Shown here piece by piece: positions 42,823-50,300 of a stretch of DNA of 64,000 nucleotides. The stretch comes from JAALKW01 sp963974485 (lineage in GTDB: Bacteria; Pseudomonadota; Gammaproteobacteria; Legionellales; Legionellaceae), in NCBI GenBank assembly GCA_963974485.1, contig CAXBBS010000001.1:186001-250000 (forward strand), given 5' to 3'. The translations under genes and the position numbers were made by a program. Each line of letters starts with the position of its first letter. The stretch's first letter is position 1. The notes under the pieces were generated by a model. That model did not search any database. It was given only the letters and a program-made list of their open reading frames with translations, and had not been told where the DNA came from.

Positions 42823-43278
42823 TTATCCGTGTTTGTGCATGTGCTTTCTCATTTTTTTCTTGTCATGCTCAAGCATTTTATATTGCTCAGGCGTGAGGAT
42901 TTGCTCAATCTCATGCATCACCATCACGCGATGTTTAACTTTATCACCTTCGATATGACCCGCTTTCTCTGCAAGCGCATCAAGTTTTTTCATATCAATA
43001 TCTTTTTCATGAGCAAGCATTTCAGACGCCTCATGAACCTGACGCATTTCATCATGTGTTTTACGCATAAAATCACGACCCTTAGCTTTCATCGCGTCGA
43101 GCTTCATGGTTTGATCGGATGTGAGTTTCAGCTCTTTTTTCATGTTGCTGATTTGCTCTATGATGCACTTCCCTTCTTTATGATGGGGCTTATGCATGCC
43201 TGCATAAACAGGTGCCGCTTGCAGCACCGCAAATGATAAAAGAGCAGCCGATAAGGTAGGTACAAGATATTTTTTCAT
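42823..43278 (-). CDS. Spy/CpxP-family periplasmic protein
   Basis: This 151-residue protein has a signal peptide (about 1-26, cleavage after VYA). The two LTxxQ motifs of the Spy/CpxP family are present: LTSDQ near residue 53 and LTPEQ near residue 132. They lie in a helical, Met/Lys/His-rich chain. Family members act as ATP-independent periplasmic chaperones or envelope-stress modulators. The many histidines and methionines at both ends could bind metal. It is monocistronic, with AAGGAT before the ATG and the pnp terminator upstream. Confidence 0.85.
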   Translation of the reverse strand: MKKYLVPTLSAALLSFAVLQAAPVYAGMHKPHHKEGKCIIEQISNMKKELKLTSDQTMKLDAMKAKGRDFMRKTHDEMRQVHEASEMLAHEKDIDMKKLDALAEKAGHIEGDKVKHRVMVMHEIEQILTPEQYKMLEHDKKKMRKHMHKHG

Positions 43279-43345
43279 TTTTTATCCTTAAAATAATTGA
43301 GAATAATTGAAGAGCCAGTTTGAGTATAGACCAAAAATAAAAAAC

Positions 43346-43386
43346 AAAAAAAAGCCCCTGCTTTTAATTAAAAACAGGGGATTTTT
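43346..43386 (-). terminator. pnp terminator
   Basis: On the minus strand CCCCTGTTTTT and AAAAGCAGGGG form a long stem with one mismatch, followed by CTTTTTTTT. It lies 25-65 bases past the pnp stop. Confidence 0.85.
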
Positions 43387-43410
43387 ACACCAAGCTTAAC
43401 CACATATAAA

Positions 43411-45546
43411 TTAAGATGCGTCGTTAGAGCCTTCTGCTTGTGTTGTTTCAGCAGGTGCTGCTGCAGCGGAAGGTTTTTCTTTCCACTCAAGCTTCACGCG
43501 ACCTTGCTTGTCAACTCCGGCAACAAATACAGTGATTTGCTGACCTTCTTTAATCACTTCTTCCACTTTCTGAGTGCGGTTTTCGCAAATTTGAGAAATA
43601 TGCAATAAACCATCTTTATTAGGAAGTAACTGGATAAAAGCACCAAAATCAACGATTTTAAGAACTTTACCCGTGTAGTTTTTGCCAACTTCAACTTCAG
43701 CAATCAGCTCTTTGATTTGGCGTTCCGCTTCAATCAACGCATCACCGTCAGGTGAGAATAACTTCAAAATACCGGTGTCATCGATATCAATCGAAACACC
43801 CGTGCTTTCGGTTAAACCTTTGATGGTCGCACCACCTTTACCGATGATGGTTCGAATTTTATCTTCAGCCACTTTCATGGTCACGATACGAGGAGCATGC
43901 GTTGACAGCTCTGTACGAGCTTCAGATAACGTGGTGTTCATCACACCCAGAATATGTTGTCGGCCCGCTAATGCTTGCTCCAACGCTTCTTCCATGATGT
44001 CTTTTGTGATGCCGGTGATTTTAATATCCATTTGAAGTGCGGTAATACCAGCGGCAGTACCTGCTACTTTAAAGTCCATATCACCTAAGTGATCTTCATC
44101 ACCTAAAATATCGGTTAAGACGGCAAATCGCTCACCTTCTTTGATTAAACCCATCGCAACACCTGCAACCGGTGCTTTTAATGGAACACCTGCGTCCATC
44201 AATGCAAGACTTGCACCGCATAACGTCGCCATAGAGCTTGAGCCGTTTGATTCTGTAATTTCAGAAACAACACGCAACACATAAGGAAAATCTTCTGTTT
44301 TAGGTAAGACCGCTGAAATTCCGCGACGAGCCAAACGACCATGACCAATTTCACGACGTTTTGGATTACCCATGCGGCCTGTTTCACCGACAGAATAAGG
44401 AGGAAAGTTGTAATGCAACATGAATCGATCGCGGATTTCACCGTCAAGCTTATCTAATATTTGAGAATCACGATCATTACCGAGCGTTGCTGAAACAATC
44501 GCTTGAGTCTCACCCCGTGTAAATAATGCAGAACCGTGTGCGCGATTCAGCAAACCTGTACGTATTGAAATAGGACGAACGGTTGTACGATCACGTCCGT
44601 CAATACGTGGCTCACCATCTAAAACGCGGTCACGCACCAAACGCTTCTCTAACGAGGCTAAGCAGTCTGAAATAGCGCCTGCATCTCGTGTTTCGTCTTC
44701 CGCAAGCAGGGCTTCAACCACACCTTGGCGAATATCGCTCAGTGCGTTATAACGTTCTGTTTTGTCTTTTGATAGATAAGCCGTACGGATAGTATCTAAA
44801 GCCATCGCTTCAACACGTGCTTGCAAAGCCTCATCTTTCGCTGGAGGTGTCCATTCCCAAGCTGTTTTTCCGCCTTCATTCGCCATGGCTTGAATCGCTT
44901 GAATGACGGGTTGCATCGCATCATGACCAAACATAACAGCACCTAACATCACATCTTCGCTCAACTCAGAAGCTTCTGACTCAACCATTAACACGGCGTC
45001 TTGTGTACCTGCAACAACAAGATCAAGCTCAGAGGTCTCAAGCGCTGTTTTACCTGGGTTTAATAAATAAACACCGTCTTGATAACCTACACGCACGCCA
45101 CCAATAGGACCAGCAAACGGTACACCTGAGAGTGATAATGCTGCTGATGCACCGATCATAGCTAACATGTCAGCAGGAACTTCAGGATTAAGTGACATTA
45201 CGGTTGCGACGATTTGAATTTCGTTGCGGAATCCTTCAGGAAATAATGGACGCACAGGACGGTCAATCAAACGTGAGGTCAATGTTTCGTGCTCACTGGG
45301 TGGCCCTTCGCGTTTTTTAAATCCACCAGGAATTTTACCGGCCGCGTAAGTTTTTTCGATATAATCTACGGTCAATGGGAAAAAATTCGCATCAGGCGAC
45401 GCGGTTTGACGGCCGACCACGGTCACAAGAACCTGGGTTCCGCTCATGCTAACAAATACTGCACCACTTGCTTGGCGTGCAATTTCACCGGTCTCAAGAA
45501 CCAGTGTGTGCTCTCCAAAGGGTATTTCTTTAACTATTTTCGTCAT
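43411..45546 (-). CDS. pnp: Polynucleotide phosphorylase
   Basis: This 711-residue protein has the full PNPase architecture. Two RNase PH-like domains come first (GGFKKREGPPSEHETLTSRLIDRP in the first; GRRxIGHGRLARRG and SNGSSSMATLCG in the second). A KH domain (IGKGGATIKGL) and a C-terminal S1 domain (GKVLKIVDFGAFIQLLPNKDGLLHIS) follow. It degrades RNA 3' to 5' with phosphate, often in the degradosome. It follows rpsO in the usual order, with a strong terminator in between. Confidence 0.98.
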   Translation of the reverse strand: MTKIVKEIPFGEHTLVLETGEIARQASGAVFVSMSGTQVLVTVVGRQTASPDANFFPLTVDYIEKTYAAGKIPGGFKKREGPPSEHETLTSRLIDRPVRPLFPEGFRNEIQIVATVMSLNPEVPADMLAMIGASAALSLSGVPFAGPIGGVRVGYQDGVYLLNPGKTALETSELDLVVAGTQDAVLMVESEASELSEDVMLGAVMFGHDAMQPVIQAIQAMANEGGKTAWEWTPPAKDEALQARVEAMALDTIRTAYLSKDKTERYNALSDIRQGVVEALLAEDETRDAGAISDCLASLEKRLVRDRVLDGEPRIDGRDRTTVRPISIRTGLLNRAHGSALFTRGETQAIVSATLGNDRDSQILDKLDGEIRDRFMLHYNFPPYSVGETGRMGNPKRREIGHGRLARRGISAVLPKTEDFPYVLRVVSEITESNGSSSMATLCGASLALMDAGVPLKAPVAGVAMGLIKEGERFAVLTDILGDEDHLGDMDFKVAGTAAGITALQMDIKITGITKDIMEEALEQALAGRQHILGVMNTTLSEARTELSTHAPRIVTMKVAEDKIRTIIGKGGATIKGLTESTGVSIDIDDTGILKLFSPDGDALIEAERQIKELIAEVEVGKNYTGKVLKIVDFGAFIQLLPNKDGLLHISQICENRTQKVEEVIKEGQQITVFVAGVDKQGRVKLEWKEKPSAAAAPAETTQAEGSNDAS

Positions 45547-45581
45547 AGTCGCTGCCTCTCATCTATCGCATTATAGCGGGC

Positions 45582-45612
45582 AAAAAAAAAGGCACAAAAA
45601 TCGCGCCTTTTT
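45582..45612 (-). terminator. rpsO terminator
   Basis: On the minus strand AAAAAGGCGC and GTGCCTTTTT form a 10-bp stem (one G-U) followed by more T. In E. coli the rpsO terminator also separates rpsO from pnp. Confidence 0.85.
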
Positions 45613-45663
45613 CTCCCGCATGTATTGGCTGATCAACACCCACCCCTACCGGGAGAAGTTAGA

Positions 45664-45939
45664 TCAGTATGAATCTCTCAAACCTAACGATTTAATCAAT
45701 GTCGCATAACGACCGTGATTATTGCGTTTTAAATAGGTTAACAACTTACGACGTTTATTGACTAACGTTTGTAAGCCTCGACGTGAATGCACGTCTTTTT
45801 TATGTTGTTTAAAATGCTCTGTCAGGTACTTAATACGACCTGTCATAAGAGACACTTGAACTTCAGGGGAACCTGTATCGTTGGCTGCCTGTTTGAAATC
45901 ATTTACAATTTCTGCTTTTTGTGCGCTTGATAGCGACAT
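45664..45939 (-). CDS. rpsO: 30S ribosomal protein S15
   Basis: This 91-residue protein has the S15 landmarks NDTGSPEVQVSLMTGRIKYLTEHFK, KDVHSRRGLQTLVNKRRKLL and a C-terminal YLKRNNHGRYATLIKSLGLR. ATG 45939 was chosen over an upstream ATG because it matches the family start and has GGGAG upstream. S15 binds 16S rRNA helices 20-22. The gene is separated from truB, its normal neighbour, by three accessory genes. Confidence 0.97.
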   Translation of the reverse strand: MSLSSAQKAEIVNDFKQAANDTGSPEVQVSLMTGRIKYLTEHFKQHKKDVHSRRGLQTLVNKRRKLLTYLKRNNHGRYATLIKSLGLRDSY

Positions 45940-45986
45940 CGTACACTCCCGGATTCGAAGTTGGATGTATAGGAAAGAGGTGGATG

Positions 45987-46739
45987 TTAACATGACTTCT
46001 CGTGAAGAACAAGCTTATCCTCCTCCTCTTTTGGCTGAAGTGCATCCACAGCAGCCCCAGATGCAAATATTCCAAACCGTCCATGAGATACTGCAGCCGT
46101 AGCTGTATGATTTGACGTAAGGTTTGTTGATAGCCACTTACCGAGTAAAGTCGCCGCTACAGCTAGGACAGCCGCAGTAAACGTCAAGGCGGGATTCGCG
46201 CCCCCTAGCAACATCACCAAGCCGGTTGCTATAATACAAACACTCACCCCCATACGTACGACTAATTTCTCATCGATTTTACTATTACTATTATAATACT
46301 CCAGAAAAAACCGTGTTGAGTGCACACACAACTGATAACTGGGGGTCAGCACAGGCAAGTAGACCGCAAGCGGGGCTAATGTCCCGACAAAAACAAACGC
46401 CGCTAAAATACCGTTCATGATCCAGCCAAAGTCATACGCCGTCTCCCAACAACGCACGACCATGTCGTCACGCGCGCCCCCCAGCAGATGTCGAGCCACA
46501 TAGGTCGCATTGATCAGAAACCGAGGGATAAGCACACAGGCTTGATACAACGCGAGCACACGTAAAAACTGATCTAAATACTTCACCCAAGCCGTATAGA
46601 CTTCATATTGATCCACTAATTGGGTTGAGAGCAGTAACATACGGCGGCAGCGAATATACAGCAACCGCCAAAAATCCGCCTTCTGTGTTGCCGGACGTAC
46701 CGTGCCTCCATAGGCCTCTAGCTCATCAAAATTAATCAT
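45987..46739 (-). CDS. Unknown membrane protein, paralogue of 48057-48944
   Basis: I do not recognise this 250-residue protein. It has a soluble N-terminal part ending in RLLYIRCRRMLLLSTQL, then two groups of hydrophobic helices (about 60-140 and 160-205). The middle motif CWETAYDFGWIMNGILA and the last helices (VVRMGVSVCIIATG) align closely with the protein at 48057-48944, so they are tandem paralogues. An MHS transporter gene lies between them on the same strand with short gaps (5 and 37 bases). No signal peptide or catalytic motif is visible. Confidence 0.75.
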   Translation of the reverse strand: MINFDELEAYGGTVRPATQKADFWRLLYIRCRRMLLLSTQLVDQYEVYTAWVKYLDQFLRVLALYQACVLIPRFLINATYVARHLLGGARDDMVVRCWETAYDFGWIMNGILAAFVFVGTLAPLAVYLPVLTPSYQLCVHSTRFFLEYYNSNSKIDEKLVVRMGVSVCIIATGLVMLLGGANPALTFTAAVLAVAATLLGKWLSTNLTSNHTATAAVSHGRFGIFASGAAVDALQPKEEEDKLVLHEKSC

Positions 46740-46744
46740 GCCGT

Positions 46745-48019
46745 TTAATCATCATCTAGACATGAATTTTCTTTGGTATCAGGCATGTTTATGTACACTA
46801 ATAACGAGAGCATGATGCAGGCAGAAACATACCAGAAAAACCATGTTTCATGCCCCATACTTTTCGACCAAAGCGCAATATACTCCGCCGTTCCACCAAA
46901 CACCGACACCGCGATAGCATAAGGCAAGCTCACGCCCAACGCCCTAATTTCAACAGGAAATAATTCGGCTTTCACAATCGCAGAAATAGACGTATACGTT
47001 GATACGATGAGTAAGGCCGTGGTGATGAGTGCAAAAATAAACCATGTATTTTGCGTTGAACTTAAGGCGGTCAAGATCGGCACCGTAGTCAGGCTTCCTA
47101 AAACGCCAAACGCTATTAATAGCCGCCGACGGCCAATCACATCCGATAACAAACCAAATAAAGGCTGAACAACCATAAATACAATCAATGTTGAAGCTGA
47201 TAGAAGCGTCGCCGTATCACGACTGAGACCTATCGTATTCACCATGAATTTCTGCATATAGGTTGAATACGTATAAAACGCCAACGTTCCACCCATCGTA
47301 AGCCCAATAACGGTCAAAACCTCTTTAGGATGCTTAATCAGCCCCATTAATGGATTTTGTTTGAGTTTAGTCGAGCTTTCGTTTTCAAAAGAGTCGGTTT
47401 CATTGATGCGGCGGCGCAAATAAAAACCGATATATGCCCCCACAGCGCCTATCAGAAACGGTATTCTCCAGCCCCAACGGTATAATTGCTCTGGGGTTAA
47501 TAAATATCGCTGTAAAATAATCAGCACCGAAAGCGCAATCAGTTGCCCCATGATCAACGTCACGTATTGAAAGCTAGAATAAAAACCACGGTAACGACTG
47601 CTTGCCATTTCACTCAGATAGGTAGCACTCACACCATATTCGCCCCCCACGCTAATCCCTTGTATCAAACGCGCAAATATAAGAATAGCTGGTGACCAGA
47701 TACCTACCATGTCGTACGTAGGTGCCAAGGCAATTAAGAGTGAACCAAAACACATAAGAATAACCGACGCGGTCAAAGCAGCCTTACGACCCTTTTTATC
47801 AGCATAAACCCCCATCAACAAGCCACCGATGGGACGCATCAAAAAGCCGACTGCAAAAATTGCAGCTGTATTCAGTAATTGTACCGTTAAGTTCCCTTTA
47901 GGAAAAAAAGAAGCTGCAAAATACAATGAAAATGCAGAGTAAATATACCAGTCATACCACTCAATAAGATTCCCGAGTGCACCGCCGAAAATTGATTTAA
48001 TACGATTTTTTGTGCCCAC
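46745..48019 (-). CDS. MFS transporter, MHS (KgtP/ProP-like) family
   Basis: This 424-residue, 12-helix transporter starts GGALGNLIEWYDWYIYSAF, the metabolite:H+ symporter signature. It has the loop 2-3 motif GVYADKKGRKAAL and RLIQGISVGGEYGVSATYLSE. Members import alpha-ketoglutarate, proline/betaine, citrate or similar acids with protons. The KgtP-like N-terminus hints at dicarboxylates, but specificity is not certain. It sits between two paralogous unknown membrane proteins in the truB-rpsO interval, and all three appear to form one transcript. Confidence 0.9.
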   Translation of the reverse strand: MGTKNRIKSIFGGALGNLIEWYDWYIYSAFSLYFAASFFPKGNLTVQLLNTAAIFAVGFLMRPIGGLLMGVYADKKGRKAALTASVILMCFGSLLIALAPTYDMVGIWSPAILIFARLIQGISVGGEYGVSATYLSEMASSRYRGFYSSFQYVTLIMGQLIALSVLIILQRYLLTPEQLYRWGWRIPFLIGAVGAYIGFYLRRRINETDSFENESSTKLKQNPLMGLIKHPKEVLTVIGLTMGGTLAFYTYSTYMQKFMVNTIGLSRDTATLLSASTLIVFMVVQPLFGLLSDVIGRRRLLIAFGVLGSLTTVPILTALSSTQNTWFIFALITTALLIVSTYTSISAIVKAELFPVEIRALGVSLPYAIAVSVFGGTAEYIALWSKSMGHETWFFWYVSACIMLSLLVYINMPDTKENSCLDDD

Positions 48020-48056
48020 TCCGTGCTAACCTCATGATTTGAAAAAACAAACCACT

Positions 48057-48944
48057 TTACACCGGCATATTTGAACTAGCAACTAGATCCACAGTTTTTT
48101 CATCTTCATGCCGCTCCGCCATGACACGACCACTAAACATACTCTGCTCAACAAGCGGTGGTGTTGGTGCTTGCTTAGATTCTTCCGGAAGTTCTTCCTG
48201 AAGTTCTTCCTGAAATTCTTGCTTCGCTAAATATTTGGGAAGATATCGGCCAGCTATTGTGGCGAGTACAGCCACAGCTGCCGCAACAAAAGCCAAAATA
48301 GGGTTCGTGCAGCAAAGCAAGATCACAACGGCCGCTGACACCACACAAACGCTGACCCCAATGCGCACAAGAAGTGGCATGAGCGTATCGTAATCACGAT
48401 CCAAGGATTTCCCTTGGGAATAAGCAATGGCAAGACGTGTCATATGCATCAGCAAATGATACGTGGGCGTCGCAACTGCGAGGTAAAGCGCACAGGGCGC
48501 CAGAGGGCCAATAAAAACACAAAAGCTTAACACACCCGTCACAATCCAGCCGAAATCATACGCCATCTCCCAAAGCTGCGCACTCATATCATTGGGATCT
48601 TTGAGCGCTTTAGGATCTTTGGCACCCATGTTATTCATCACAGAGAGGCTATTCATCCAAAAACGAGGAAGTAAAATAACGGCATGATATACTGCAAATA
48701 TTTGAATGAAACTATCTAAAAATCGAACCCACGGACCATAATGCTCGATATTATGTTCCAACAAAGCTACAGATAACAGCACCATACGTCGAGACCGTAC
48801 AAATAAAACACGAGCATAATCAAAATCATGTGTATATTCACGTATGACAGCACCATAGCCATCTAACTCACGCATACAGCTCGCCATACTAGGGAATAGG
48901 CCGCCTTTGTCGTTGAAAAAACCAGAATATTGCGAATTTAACAT
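48057..48944 (-). CDS. Unknown membrane protein, paralogue of 45987-46739
   Basis: I do not recognise this 295-residue protein. It aligns over most of its length with the 250-residue protein at 45987-46739. Shared blocks are VRSRRMVLLSVALLE, LWEMAYDFGWIVTGVLS, APCALYLAVATPTYHLL and VRIGVSVCVVSAAVVILL. It has two clusters of hydrophobic helices and a Glu/Pro-rich hydrophilic C-terminal tail that the paralogue lacks. It opens the three-gene cassette placed between truB and rpsO. Co-operation with the MHS transporter between the copies is possible but unproven. Confidence 0.75.
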   Translation of the reverse strand: MLNSQYSGFFNDKGGLFPSMASCMRELDGYGAVIREYTHDFDYARVLFVRSRRMVLLSVALLEHNIEHYGPWVRFLDSFIQIFAVYHAVILLPRFWMNSLSVMNNMGAKDPKALKDPNDMSAQLWEMAYDFGWIVTGVLSFCVFIGPLAPCALYLAVATPTYHLLMHMTRLAIAYSQGKSLDRDYDTLMPLLVRIGVSVCVVSAAVVILLCCTNPILAFVAAAVAVLATIAGRYLPKYLAKQEFQEELQEELPEESKQAPTPPLVEQSMFSGRVMAERHEDEKTVDLVASSNMPV

Positions 48945-49015
48945 GCTCGCCCCCTATTGCGTGACCACATCAATACAGAACAAATATAATACAATAAATA
49001 AGAAATAAAAGCAAA

Positions 49016-49954
49016 TTAGTGTGGGCTTTGTGTTACAAGCCGTTTGACCTTAAGATCACCTTCGGGTGTTCGCTCACCCAGTCCAAAAAAATCACCTTCA
49101 GGCGTATAAAGCCGAATGCATTCTGAAATATCAACCGCGTCAAATGCATGCGCGATCACTTTGCCTTGGCTCAAAGCAAAGACCGTATCAGCATCCAAAT
49201 CAAAACGTGAAAATTGCGTGATTGCATAATCAACCGGTAATAAATGAGCCCGTCGAGCTTCCAACGTTTCAGACTCAAGTGTTTCAAGCGACCACATGGG
49301 CTGATTTTCAAACCCTGCTGTATACACGCGATGAAGTTTAGTTACATAGGCACCAACACCCAAAGCTGTGCCAATGGATTCAACTAACGACCTAATATAC
49401 GTACCTTTGCTGCACGTAACCGTGAGATCCATGGTATGCCCATCAAACCCGCGGCACAGCAATTCATAAATATGTAAGTTTCGAGCAGGTCTTGGAATAA
49501 CTTCGCCACGCCGCGCATAATCATACAATGGTGTACCTTGATGCTTTAGGGCCGAATACATCGGAGGTACTTGCTGAATATCACCCATAAAATCAGGCAA
49601 GACAGCCATGAGTTCTGCATGAGAAATATTAAGTTGCTCAAGTTCAACACAAGACGTAATCTCACCTTCAGCATCTCCCGTGCTTGAGGTAGCACCGAGC
49701 AAACCTGAAGTTTCATAGGATTTATCAGCATCTAAAAGATATTGGGAAAATTTAGTGGCTTCACCCAAACAAATCGGCAACATGCCTGTAGCAAGTGGAT
49801 CTAAACTACCTGTGTGTCCTGCTTTTTTTGCACCTAATAAGCGTTTTACGCGCTGTAATACAGCATTGCTTGATAAGCCCAAGGGCTTATCAACTAAAAG
49901 TATGCCATCAATGCATGAAGGGGGAATTTTAGGCGTCAGACTCATCAGACTCAT
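49016..49954 (-). CDS. truB: tRNA pseudouridine-55 synthase TruB
   Basis: This protein of about 312 residues has the catalytic block GHTGSLDPLATGMLP with the essential Asp, and later YVTKLHRVYTAGF plus a C-terminal PUA-like region. TruB makes pseudouridine 55 in the T-loop of tRNAs. The start overlaps the end of rbfA. Two ATGs (49954, 49945) lie in a 9-base repeat that also encodes the acidic rbfA tail, and I chose the upstream one. It is the last gene of the rimP-nusA-infB-rbfA-truB operon. Confidence 0.95.
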   Translation of the reverse strand: MSLMSLTPKIPPSCIDGILLVDKPLGLSSNAVLQRVKRLLGAKKAGHTGSLDPLATGMLPICLGEATKFSQYLLDADKSYETSGLLGATSSTGDAEGEITSCVELEQLNISHAELMAVLPDFMGDIQQVPPMYSALKHQGTPLYDYARRGEVIPRPARNLHIYELLCRGFDGHTMDLTVTCSKGTYIRSLVESIGTALGVGAYVTKLHRVYTAGFENQPMWSLETLESETLEARRAHLLPVDYAITQFSRFDLDADTVFALSQGKVIAHAFDAVDISECIRLYTPEGDFFGLGERTPEGDLKVKRLVTQSPH

Positions 49955-50300
49955 CAGATTCGTTCGCATCATCAATCAATCGAGTCAGACGCTTACCGTA
50001 CTCAACCGAGGTATCATAAACAAACGAAAGCTTAGGAACTTTACGCAAGCTCAAGCTTCGCGCAAGAGCGGTACGTAAAAAAACGGCCGATTCATTAAGC
50101 AAAGCCGTCACCTCAGCGGGTGAATCACAAATCGCTGTAAAATACACGCGCGCGTGACTTAAGTCTTTCGATATGTTCACTGCCAAAATGGTCATCCATT
50201 GTGGAAGGCGTTGATCGTCCACTTCGTGCTGAATTAAATGCGCAAGCTTTCGCTGCATTAATTCAGCTACGCGATCGGGTCGTCTACCGTTGTGGTTCAT
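49929..50300 (-). CDS. rbfA: Ribosome-binding factor A
   Basis: This 123-residue KH-fold protein starts RPDRVAELMQRKLAHLIQHEVDD and contains DLSHARVYFT and KVPKLSFVYDTSVEYGKRL, the RbfA pattern. It helps mature the 16S 5' end on the 30S subunit. Its ATG overlaps the infB stop by four bases. The tail is a small SDE repeat encoded by GACTCATCA units (plus strand) that overlap the truB start. Confidence 0.95.
   Translation of the reverse strand: MNHNGRRPDRVAELMQRKLAHLIQHEVDDQRLPQWMTILAVNISKDLSHARVYFTAICDSPAEVTALLNESAVFLRTALARSLSLRKVPKLSFVYDTSVEYGKRLTRLIDDANESDESDESDA

Noticed and set aside
45430..45709. Plus-strand open frame at the pnp-rpsO junction
   Set aside because: It is antisense to pnp and to the rpsO terminator and has no ribosome binding site.
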